DNA of 64,000 nt from NCBI GenBank assembly GCA_009193035.1, contig SWDT01000103.1:124001-188000 (forward strand). The letters are read 5' to 3'. The position numbers were made by a program, and so were the translations under genes. Under the pieces are notes generated by a model. That model was given only the letters and a program-made list of their open reading frames with translations. It was not told the origin of the DNA and ran no database searches. This DNA is from Halicephalobus mephisto. Lineage: Eukaryota; Nematoda; Chromadorea; Rhabditida; Panagrolaimidae. Positions 1 through 10,235 of the stretch are shown here, one piece after another; position 1 is the first letter of the stretch, and each line of letters opens with the position of its first letter.

Positions 1-59
1 TTCATTGCATAGCAAGTGGTATTTTATCCAACAAAAACGCGTAGAAAGGAAGAGACCTA

Positions 60-740
60 TTTGTTCATTTTCGAAGATTTGTGAAGCTTCAAAATCCCGA
101 TCGATGAATTAGATTTTTATCGATTTTTCTAAAATTATAGATTTTTTAAAATTTTGAATTATTTTATTTTATTTTTATTTTTTGAATTAAATAGTTTTGG
201 ATATTTTGAATAATTTAGAAAATTTGTGAAGCTTCAAAATCCCGATTGATAATTTTTATTTTTATCGATTTTTTTAAAATTATAGATTTTTTAAAATTTC
301 GAATTATTTTATTTTTGTTTTTTTTTGAATTAAATAGTTTTGGATATTTTGAATAATTTAGAAAATTTGTGAAATTTCAAAATCTCAATTGACAAATTTT
401 ATTTTTATCGATTTTTAAAATTATAGATTTTTTAGAATTTCGAATTATTTTATTTTTATTTTTTAAATTAAATAGTTTTGAATATTTTGAATAATTTAAA
501 AAGTTTATGGAGTTTCAAAATCTCAATTGACAAATTTTATTTTTTATTGATTTTTAAAATTATAGATTTTTTAAAATTTTGAATTATTTTATTTTTGTTT
601 TTTTAAAATTAAATAGTTTTGGATATTTTCAATAATTTAGAAAATTTGTGAAATTTCGGAATCCCGATTGATAATTTTTATTTTTATCGATTTCTAAAAT
701 TATAGATTTTTTAGAATTTTGAATTAATTTTATTTTTATC
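60..740. repeat. tandem array, ~142-bp unit, about 5 copies
   Basis: The motif around GAAGCTTCAAAATCCCGAT recurs near 82, 229, 372, 510 and 651, a spacing of about 138-146 bases. The units between are AT-rich and about 80-90 percent alike by eye. The stretch from here to the end of the GPCR gene at 1227 is otherwise low-complexity A/T runs with no gene seen. Confidence 0.8.
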
Positions 741-1226
741 AATTCTTAATAAGTAAAATTCGAAAATACTTCAAATTTTTGTTCAATAAATTTGATTTTA
801 ATTTTTTAATTTAAAATTTATAATTTTCAAAAATCTATCAAATTTAAAATTTTTTTTATTTTCGAAAATTTTTAAATTTATTATTTTTAATTTTTTGAAA
901 ATTAAATATTTTCGAAAATTTTTGAAAGTAATTTTTTTTATTTTTATTTTAAAATTAATTTTTTTTATTTTTAATTTAAAATTTTTTAAAATTAATGATT
1001 TAAAAAAATTTTACAGTGTAATTTCTGAAATTTCGAAATTTTATTTAAAAAATCAAGAATATTTTCGATGAAATACGAAAGGAAAAAATGATGAAATTAC
1101 GGTAACATGATTAAAAAGAACTTTCGTAAATTGCATCATGTGCCACTTAAAAAACAAAAAAAAATTATTTATTTTTAGATTAATCAGGTACGTCACGATT
1201 GACAAATCCCGTATAACTAGTGTTTT

Positions 1227-3382
1227 TCAATCTTCGGAATCAGAATCGTCCCAGAAGTCGTTCAACGAAGTTTTTATCTGATTTCGTAATTTCGTTCTTT
1301 TAGTTTCCAGAAGTTGAATAGATTCTTTGTGACTTCTGACGGCGTGATTCGGATGTAATCTGTAATTTTCAACATTTTCTTCTATAGTCACGACGTTGAG
1401 GTTCTTCTTCGAATTTATACTGTATTTTTGGTTATGTCCAGAATCAGAATTTGCTCTCGAAAGATTCACGTGGGAATTATTTCTGCTTATTTTCCTCTCC
1501 GTATTCGAAGCAAAAAGTCCGTTGTTAGTTGTCAGATTCGTGGCGCTTGAGGCGGTCTTCAAATGTTTGAAACAGACCCAGAGGCAAGTAGTTCTGAGAC
1601 AATACAGTACGCTTTTTCGAATATGCTTCATTCTCAGGGCGTAAATCAGAGGATTAAAAACAAGTTTTAACATCACCTGGAAAAAATAATAAAAATTAAT
1701 TTTTAAACTTTTGGAAATACTTACTAAAAAATTTACAGATGAATTTAACAAAAATCCGACGTAAAAACTGACGGAAAGTCTGTAGACGAAGATACAGCCG
1801 TCGATGCAGACGAGCACGAAGTACAGTACACACAGTCCCCAGGACAAAGTAAATGTGGACAAAATCAACAAAGTAGTCCAAACCAACTTCAATTTCGACT
1901 TGACTCGTCTACGGTAATTGTCGTGCATCGATCTTCTGAAATTTAAAAATTTAAAAAATTGATTTTAGAAAATCCAAATACCGTAGATCAGTATTGCATT
2001 TCGCTTTGGCTTTCATCAAAGTGAACAAAATGGTCGTGTAAAGGGCGAATGTGGCCAGGAGCGGAACCACGAAACAGATGAACACACTTAATCTGAACGG
2101 AAGTCTACCGTAGAACGCCATCCGACAATTTGGATGTCGAAATCCGTCGTTGGGGATCGCGATAAACCATCCAAAAATGAAAATTAACGGGACGACCCAA
2201 AGAATAAAAATTAAAAGTCTTTGTCGTCGAGTTGTCAAAATAATCTTGTACCGTAATGGATAAACAATTCCAACAAATTGATGAACAGCTAAAGCAAAAA
2301 TGTGAAGATTAGATGTTAGCATTCCTGATATTCGAAAAATTTCTAAAAATGCTGCTAAACATTCTGTTTTTTTGTTAATTTCAAGAACAACGGGCATATA
2401 ACTGTTTACAATAAGACCTGAAATGTTAATTTTAACTCAAATGATGTCAATTTTTTATTCTTTCACACCTGTTGCCAGAAGCGAAGCTGCCCAGGTATCT
2501 GCAGCTGCCAGACTGACGCACAGTCGATGATACGGATTTACTGGTCGTGATAACCAAGAAGAAGAAAAAACAATTATACCGTTTCCAATTACAGCAACCT
2601 GTAAAATTTTAAATAAAATTAATTCAAAAATAAGTAATATACAGTAATTTAGAAAAATTTATATTGTTTTAGAAAACTTTAAAGTATTCCGAAATAGTCT
2701 GGAGTAATCTACAACGATTTACAGTAATTCAGAGTGATATGCCATACTTTAAAATGAGCTATGGTAAGTTACAGTAATGAGTAATAATTTACAGTAATCT
2801 ACGATATTTTACGATAAACTACAATAATCTATGATATTTCGCGGTGATTTGTAAGGTATTACAGTAGTCTACAGTAATGAGTAATAATTTACAGTAATCT
2901 ACAGTAATCCACGGCATTTTACAGTAACTTGTAATATATTACAGTAATGTGCAATAATCTATGATATTTTACAATAATCTATAATAATCTATGATATTTT
3001 ACAGTAATTTTTAGTATATTATAGTCGATAATGACCTACAATAATCTATAATCATTTACAGTAACTTATGATAGTGTACACACTTTTACAGTAACTTATG
3101 ATCGTGTACACACTTTTACAGTAACTTATGATAGTGTACAGTAATCTACAGTAACCTTAAACTTACCGCAAGAACAGCGACCATGACAGGAACCAACCAA
3201 ATATAAACTTTCCGGGCGAAGATGACGTAGGGATGAAGCACGGGGGAAGGGACCGTTGTGGTTGAGGAATTCAGAATCTGATCTAAGTCATCAGAAGAAT
3301 GAAATGGAGATTCTGTGGAAGCCAAATTGTCGAACAGAAGCGTCACGGACAACAAATCAAACGAAGAAGGTGTTGATGTCAT
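1227..3382 (-). CDS. class A (rhodopsin-like) seven-TM G protein-coupled receptor
   Basis: This is a five-exon gene: 3382-3167, 2598-2469, 2417-1982, 1935-1725 and 1676-1227, giving 480 codons in consistent phase. TM1 carries the GN motif (AVIGNGIIVF), TM2 has LAAAD, TM3 ends in AVHQFVGIVYPLRYK and TM7 has NPLIYALRMKHIRKS, all standard class A landmarks. The DRY position reads HQF, which is atypical. The N-terminus is an acidic Ser/Thr-rich ectodomain of about 50 residues. The C-tail is long, polar and ends in an acidic DDSDSED stretch. The start is the ATG at 3382, 14 bases after an acceptor-like TTTTTTCAG that may be a spliced-leader site. It is probably an orphan neuropeptide- or amine-type receptor; the ligand cannot be read from sequence. 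A poly(A) signal (AATAAA on minus) lies at 1168-1173. Confidence 0.88.
2640..3160. repeat. TACAGTAAT-rich degenerate array in GPCR intron 1
   Basis: The first intron of the GPCR gene is filled with imperfect repeats of ACAGTAATYTACAGTAAT and TTTACGATATTTTACA-type words about 20-40 bases long. No coding potential is seen. Confidence 0.7.
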
Positions 3383-3399
3383 TATCAAGTTTTTACCTG

Positions 3400-4020
3400 A
3401 AAAAATTATTTTTAAAAATAAAAAAATTTTAAAATCTTAATAATTATCGATATTTTGAATAATATTATAGAATTTCGTCAGCATTTGAGAACTCGTAAAA
3501 ATCAGAAAATGGCATGCGCAAACGTTACTTGAAGCAGATGTTAAGCAGGTGTCGGAATTAAGAAAGTACTCCCAGAGGCAAGACTGAAGAAATGGAAATC
3601 ATATTAACGGTGAGCAAGACTTGCCACAGGCTAACTTTGGTACAGATCTGTGCTTCCCTGTCCTTTAAAAAATAAGTTTATTAAAACTCAAAAATTTTTA
3701 AATTTCAAAAAAATCGATGAAAATTTTTAAAACTTGTACAATTTTGAATAAAAAATTTAATTTTCGAAAATCAATCAATTTCAAAAAATAAATTTATCGA
3801 AATTCAATAATTTTGAATAAAAAATTACAGAAAATTAATTATCAAATTTTGCTTTGTTTTTAATGTTTTTGAATATTAAGCAATTTAAAAAAATGAGCAT
3901 ATTTTATTAATATTCGGAGGTTTATCAGAACATTTGTCACAATTTGATCGATTTTCCAATCATGAATGCAACTACAATGGTTTTTGAATTTTTCTCATCC
4001 GATGAACTGTGCTGAGACAT
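3400..4020. other. intergenic region, no gene seen
   Basis: Upstream of the GPCR. About 180 bases (3480-3660) are of ordinary complexity and could be promoter or 5' leader. The rest is A/T-rich filler. Confidence 0.5.
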
Positions 4021-4024
4021 TTGT

Positions 4025-4560
4025 ACACAAAAAAGAATACGTTAGAACAACTCTAATGTATCCAATATATTGTATTAAGTGTACCTATATACTGAATATA
4101 ATAGTTACATTATAATTGATACATCGATATAGTATAGAAAATACAGTGATACTATACTTAATATACCTATATACCTATATACTGAATATAACAGTTATAT
4201 TATAGTTGATACATCGATATAGTATAGAAAATACAGTGATACTATATTTAATATACCTATATACCTATATATTGAATATAATAGTTACATTATAATTGAT
4301 ACATCGATATAGTATAGAAAATACAGTGATACTATATTTAATATACCTATATACCTATATACTGAATATAATAGTTATATTATAGTTGATACATCGATAT
4401 ATTATAGAAAATACAGCGATACTATACTTAATATACCTATATACTGACTATAATACAGTTATACTTGATATACCGATATATTAACTTTAATACAGTGATA
4501 TTATATTTCACGTATCGATATGTTAAGTACAATATATCCATACATTATATATCATTTACC
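4025..4560. repeat. satellite-like element with 90-bp tandem unit (family A)
   Basis: The word ACTGAATATAA recurs at 4091, 4181, 4271 and 4361, an exact 90-base period, followed by a shortened copy near 4443. Units are built from ATACATCGATATAGTATAG-like words. The left edge (GTACACAAAAAAG) and the lexicon match other loci at 6.3, 29.7 and 49.3 kb. Confidence 0.85.
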
Positions 4561-4895
4561 GTTTATTGTGTGTCTTAAACATTTATATTCTAATTTTTCA
4601 GTAGTATGTCTAATTTTTCACAACTAAAAAGCAATTTTGAATAACTTTGTATACTTTAAATAGCAGTTTAGAAGCTATTCTAGATAAATTTTTGTTTTTT
4701 ATAAAATCTCAGAAATAAAATTTTAAATATTCTTAAAAAACATTCATCTTCAGAATCCGAGCTTCTGGAAGTCAACTATTGATTCTGATTTCAGATTCGG
4801 AATTTATAGGTTTGATTGCTTTATTCAAGTACTTTTTACTCAAATCTAATTCCAGAATTGGAACATAACTGCTTGGGACACAAATGTCATACAAC

Positions 4896-6278
4896 TTAAA
4901 AAACGAACTGTCGGTTTAAAAGTTATTTCACCCCAAAAAAGTATACTTTAATTAATAATAAAAATAAAGCAAAACCCTAATCGATGTAATAAATAATCCC
5001 ACCTGTCGGTTGATATATGAACCATCCACTTTTACCAAATATAGACCTAAATACAGTAAGTTTTACTATTTTTGAAAATAATTTGACTTTTCTCTTCAAT
5101 ATTATGAAATAAGGAAATTAACCTACTCCATGTTGAAGACCGACATTGACTACATCACTGTGTGAGGAAGGTCTCGATTTTAAAACTGAATTTTCGGGGA
5201 AAATTATAAAAATATTCAAAAATACCATATGACTTGTTTGGTCCAGAAATAAGCGGATTGGCTCAGTTCCTGGGATTTTCAGTAGATTCGAAAATTTTCC
5301 GAATTCGTCTTTGAAAAATTGAAAATTAATAAATTCCAAAATTTGATTTTTATTAATTCTAAAATTGAACAAAAAAGTTATTTTTTGTCTTTAGTAATTC
5401 AATGTTGGCATTTTCGGGCGTAACTGTTAATTTAAAACTGAAAAGAAAGAACCCAATCTGGCAGTATGTAATTAAGTAACCGATGTTGGTCTTTGACATA
5501 AAGTAGACCGATTTCCTTGTTTTAAAAATAAAAAGTTGAATAAAAATTGCACTATGGTGTCTGGAAAATCCGTTATATCCCGATTCGTAATTGATGAAAG
5601 TAAATAATTCATATATCAATCGATAGCTGAGAATTTACTCGCTTTGGTGAACATGATTTTATTTTACTTAATTAGTTTATAATTAAGTTAGAGTTGTTTC
5701 ATACTCGATTACGAAATACCTTCCGAATGACTAGTTCGTATGTCCAGCAAAAACCGTCCAGGAACGTTATAGTTTCGTTCAGCGTCGAATAACGGACCGA
5801 ACATTGACAAATTTACAGACAAACTCCGAATTATTTAAAAATCGTTTTTAATTTTTCCAAAACAAATTTAACAAGAAATATTTTACACAAAACTGACTTT
5901 TAATATTTTTGGAAATTAAAAATAATTTTTAAAAATGCAAAAGACCAGGACACAGGTACAAGTACGTCTTAAATTTCGTACTGGGCGGCGAAACCAAGAC
6001 GAATAGGTAAAACAAAATGCGGAATGTATTTCCTATACTATTAAGATTTTTCAAGTTTACTTAAAAAACACGACCGAAAACCATAAAGCGTTAATGATGG
6101 GTTGGCCATAAATATACACACACTTGCGTTGTTGTATTTTATTGTTACTGCTTGTTAGGCTATCATGAGCCAGGGTGGTTCGTGAGGGAAATGAGAAATG
6201 TAACATCTTTGTTATCAGCACAAATCCCAGGGATAAAGTGATGACAACTATGTGAAGAAGTCGTCCTAGACTCGGCAT
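4896..6278 (-). CDS. unrecognised multi-exon gene or pseudogene with N-terminal hydrophobic anchor
   Basis: I do not recognise this protein. Several exon-like blocks chain in phase: about 5850-5713 (reads ...FGPLFDAERNYNVPGRFLL...), 5626-5453 (...NYESGYNGFSRHH...), 5358-5123 (...IPGTEPIRLFLDQ... then SSHSDVVNVGLQHG), 5046-5003 (GLYLVKVDGSYINRQ) and a short last exon ending at 4896. A first exon starting at the ATG at 6278 begins with MPSLGRLLHIVVITLSLGFV, which looks like a signal anchor, followed by a polar stretch; its link to the next exons through 5.9-6.0 kb is unclear. Some donors are weak (GTTCTT, GTTAAT). The residue mix looks like a folded, possibly lumenal, protein rather than random A/T translation. 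It may be a living gene, a decaying copy, or a fragment of a mobile element. Confidence 0.35.
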
Positions 6279-6284
6279 GTAGAT

Positions 6285-6480
6285 TCACAGCAAATGAGTA
6301 CATCGTACATAGTGCATCGATGCTTTAGAGCAGCTCTGATGCATCAGACATACCATATTAAAGATATTAATACATCAAGTTGATATCAGTACAGTGAATA
6401 TAATATATCGATACATTGAATATAATGTATCATATACATTAGAAATATTTTAATGTACCTTTTTTGTGTGTACTCACATA
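6285..6480. repeat. family A satellite/MITE-like element
   Basis: It contains GAGCAGCTCTGATGCATCAG, TATCGATACATTGAATATAA and ends in ACCTTTTTTGTGTGTAC. That end is the inverse of the left end of the 4.0-kb copy, so the two share terminal inverted sequence. Confidence 0.65.
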
Positions 6481-6499
6481 TGTCGTTTATATAGGTCTA

Positions 6500-6960
6500 C
6501 ATCAGTCTATGGCTGATCTAAAGATTGCTCACTACTCCAGCGATACATCACTACTGTAAATGTGTTTATTACAAGAAAACATTTCGTGGTCGAGAATATA
6601 CTGGTTTCAAACATCGCTGTAATGTTACTTCAGTGCTAATCAAAAGAAAGCTACTAAAATACTGCATATGAATTCTGTCTTTCTACCTCCAGAATCTGGA
6701 TAATGTTCAATCATCATGTTTCTAAAATAAACCCTGGTTGTCTAAAGGAAATTTCTGATAAAGATTACAGAAAAATCATCAGATCAGAATTCAATCCGGA
6801 AAAATCTTCCAGTGAAATTAAGTTCGAATGTAAAGTCAGCCTTTCGTCTAGCATAGGTAGGTAAATTCTAAATTCTCGTCCATATATGAAAAGAATGAAA
6901 ATGAAGAAAGTTCTCAATTTCAGAACTTCATAGGTGTAGGAAGTTCAATTTTCCAAGTTT
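6500..6960 (+). pseudogene. possible decayed coding sequence, family unknown
   Basis: Ordinary-complexity DNA with two protein-like open stretches in different frames: 6556-6670 (contains YYKKTFRGREYTGFKHRC) and about 6652-6858 (contains INPGCLKEISDKDYRKIIRS). The second could splice at GTAGGT (6859) to an acceptor near 6923. The frame change between them suggests decay or an unrecognised intron. I cannot name a family. Confidence 0.25.
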
Positions 6961-7284
6961 CGTTTTTGAAGTAGTTCGAATTTAATATTATTTGTAAAAT
7001 TTTTAACAATTTATGTTTTTTGTTGAAATAACGTCAATCTACTTGAATGCAAGCAATATGTAGCGTTGGTCCCGAAGGGAAATTCCATGAATTCTGACCA
7101 ATGATTTACGGTCACTATATTGATGGGTAATCTAAGGCTACACAATATTTATTAAGTTGTGATTTTATACTTCATGCTTCCTAACATAGTAAACAATTTT
7201 CTATATTATCTCATTTGTGTCAAGAAGTATAAGAAATCCACATTAAAATGAAGATCGAATTCAATTTTTGCATGAAAATTAAAC

Positions 7285-7480
7285 AGTCTATCAGAATGCT
7301 GCAAACAAAGTGTTAATTTTATTTCAATTATTAAATTTTTATAAACGTAAATAAAAATTCTGACTGCTCTGCCAGAATGTTGCGAGCAAAGTGCAGGTTT
7401 TATTTCAATTTTAACTTTGATTTTAATCTTTATTTATCTGTCAGAATGTTGCAAATAATGTGTTAATTTTATTTCGATTT
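7285..7480. repeat. short tandem array, ~80-bp unit (family D)
   Basis: Three units each contain CAGAATGYTGCRARCAAAGTG followed by TTTTATTTCAATT. The TTGCRNGCAA core is shared with the 42-bp array at 51.5 kb. Confidence 0.65.
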
Positions 7481-7740
7481 TGATGTTGATCTTTTTATAA
7501 ATCTCGGGACTAAATGCGGGCCAGAAATCTAACGACACGTTTTTTAAGTTTTTATTCAAAAACACCTCAAAAATCCAATTTTCTGACTTTAAAGACTCAA
7601 TTTACAAAATATCGTTTGGCAATTTAGACAAATGAGTTAGAAAACTACGGTGTAGATATTTGGAAAAAACTGAATTACCTCCAAATACAAAGAACGAAAA
7701 AGCCGAATGTTAATTTCCACAATTCCGGGAATTAGAACGC
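7434..7740 (-). other. possible exon pair, unrecognised
   Basis: Two blocks join in phase with plausible sites: 7740-7679 (reads GVLIPGIVEINIRLFRSLYL) and 7586-7434 (ENWIFEVFLNKNL...LDFWPAFSPEIY). The last codons of the second fall inside the family D repeat, which argues against a conserved gene. No start exon was found upstream. Confidence 0.2.
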
Positions 7741-7769
7741 CTTTAAAAAAACAGATTTTTAATTTTTTT

Positions 7770-9160
7770 AAATTCAAAATTTTTAAATTTAAAAAAAAAA
7801 ACCAAATTTCTGATTTTTTTTAAATGTTTCTTATTTTTGAAAATAATTTAAAATTTAATTTTTTAAAATTTGAGTATTTTGTTTTTTTTTTAAAAGTTTA
7901 TTTTCGTAGAAAAGTTATTTTTTAGAAACTTTATCTTTTTAGAAAATTGTTAAATATCTGTGAACTGGTGTGGTTGCAGAGGAATATGAGTTTCATATTT
8001 ATCCGAACGACAATAAGATTAAAGACAACAACCACATATTAACTAGTTTGTACTTGGTCTGCCGTGTACAGTATGTCCACAGTCTATCAAGTAGAGTATT
8101 TTTCTTCGAGACCTAGCTTCATTATTCAGCAGCCTTAAACTTAGAACCAGCAGTGCTTGTCTTTAAAAAAGTTAAAACTCCTCCGAAATCAAGCATGTGG
8201 TTTGTAAACCGCCGTAGGGCTTGCGGAACTGCACTGAATGGTCAGCGTAACCATTTAGCATCTTGTCCTAGTCAGTCCCTAAGGGCTATGACCTGCGCAA
8301 CTAGGTCGTGGACTGCATCATAGTGGCGAAACTTTTTCCTCTTTATGAAGTACCCATTGCCTACCGTACTTCGTAACGTCTAGGTTGAGCAAGATCTAGC
8401 TGATGAAGTTGAATGTCGGAAGACAGATTTCGACGTGACGAAACAGAGCCTCCTATCAACCCGGGCTAACATCTACGCATGTCACCAACGAAACAGATGG
8501 ATCAAAGAAACAAACAATTAAAATTGAAAATTTAATTTGTTTAAGTTTGAAATTGTATTGTTTGTAAATTTGATATAGTGCGAAATAGGAATAAAAGTAA
8601 AGTAAAAGTAGGTTGAGCAAGCACGAGACGTCCAGTTTGAAACCGCGACTTTTCAAAGTTCTTGTCTTTACGGTCTGATATTTTCATTCTAAAAAAGCTT
8701 ATATAATCCCGAAAGCGGTGGTGGCGATCACAGCTCGCACCGTTCAAGCCTGTTAATCCACCTATATAACAAAAAGTATATATTCCTAAAAGCATTAAAT
8801 AATTTTAAGTAATAGTAAATTGTCGAATATATATTAAATTGATAAATCTGGAATTTTTTCATAAACATTACTCATAATTTAGTGAGATTTCTGACGATAG
8901 AAATCATGTTTTATAAAACAGCTACAGTACTCCAACACTAAAGAATTTTTAATTTCTATTAAAATTTAAAATACTTTTTATTTTAAAAAATTAATTTAAT
9001 TTCAACTTACAGTAAGTGTATTTAAAAACAACTTTATTAAAATACCGTAACTTACATTCCAAAAGTAATATTCAGAGTTGATTTCAAAATCGAAACAAAT
9101 TTTAAAATTTAAAATAAAAAAATTTTAAAATTTTAAATTTAAAAATAAAAGAGGTATTTG
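7770..9160. other. intergenic, with ordinary-complexity block 8040-8790
   Basis: About 750 bases (8040-8790) have balanced composition and no homopolymer arrays, unlike the flanks. No long open frame, tRNA fold or known RNA was recognised. The rest is A/T-rich filler. Confidence 0.4.
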
Positions 9161-9179
9161 TTTTTTGGAGTTCAAAAAC

Positions 9180-9760
9180 GGAAGTTACATATGGAATACG
9201 GTCCGTAATTTTTGGATCATCGATTTTGATTGTTACATCATAGTAAGGAAGTTCTACAGATTGGTGAATTACTTCTTAGTGAATTTACAGTATGAGATAT
9301 TAGAAAATTCTGTATACTGTGTTTTTCAAAATTACAAACAAAATTTGAAAATTTTTTTCGGAAAAATTTCTTTTTTTGTTGTAATTTTTGAAGCATACTG
9401 TATCTAAAACTCTGATATTCTAAAATACTGTCAAAAAGATATAGAATTAAAATTTTTAAATAATTCTTCATACCGTATACTTCAGAAATTAAAACAAAAA
9501 AGACGAAATTTCGTAACGAAATTCGTAGTTTTTATAGAAAATTTCTTATTTTTTGTTGTAATTTCTGAAGTATACTGTATACAGAAAATTCTAAAAACTT
9601 TGAATACCGTCAAGGGAAGTTATCGGAGACTTCTATGTACTGTACAGTTCAAAAGTTGTAACAAAAGACGAAATTTCGTAATCTTTACAAAATATTCGAA
9701 CTTTTTTCACAACTTCTGAAGTACACTGTACCTAGAAGTCTTTGATATCTTAAACAATTA
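9180..9760. repeat. TACTGTA-rich repeat, copy 1 (family C)
   Basis: Nearly identical over about 350 bases to 21780-22130 in the astacin gene intron, including TACCGTATACTTCAGAAATT and CTTCTATGTACTGTACAGTT. It is rich in palindromic TACTGTACAGTA words. Confidence 0.85.
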
Positions 9761-9789
9761 ATCTTTTTGACAATATCCTTCCAGTTGAC

Positions 9790-10020
9790 AGTGGTTTGTA
9801 TTTTCAAAACCGGAATTCAAAATTCGAAGTTAAAATTCTAATTTTTCGTGTTAAGACACATCTGAACTTTTCTTACTGTAAAATATCCTTTCATTTAAGT
9901 TGGTAAAATTGGACTTCTGGATTTCCTGAATCACAGTAATTTATGAATCGTATCTTACCACGAAAAATTAGAATTTCGACCTCGAATTTTGAGTTCTAAC
10001 TTTGATAATACGAAACGGAA
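9790..10020. mobile_element. MITE-like element with ~60-bp inverted repeats
   Basis: The left arm (about 9790-9850, containing TTCTAATTTTTCGTG) and right arm (about 9958-10020, containing CACGAAAAATTAGAA) are inverted copies with a few mismatches around a spacer of about 107 bases. No transposase is present. Confidence 0.7.
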
Positions 10021-10084
10021 CACTTCCTTACTACTGTATAGCAACCTAATCCCGAACTGTGAATCCTAAAATCATAGATAATAC

Positions 10085-10232
10085 TGTACACAAAAAAGTG
10101 TAACTTTTGGTCCAGTAACAAATGCAAATCGTTCCATTCTTCGTGAATATTCCGTATTTGTGACGAAAATTGAAAATTAATAATGACGATTTTCATTTGT
10201 TACTGATCCGAAAGTCACGTTTTTTGTGCAGA
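10085..10232. mobile_element. ~150-bp hairpin MITE abutting the RPC4 stop codon
   Basis: Terminal inverted repeats of about 45 bases: CACAAAAAAGTGTAACTTTT on the left, and the inverse of ACAAAAAACGTGACTTTCGG on the right; both continue into CAGTAACAAATG. Similar elements occur at 54.2-54.75 kb. The right end lies about 4 bases past the RPC4 stop codon, so the element supplies that gene's 3' flank. Confidence 0.75.
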
Positions 10233-10235
10233 TGG

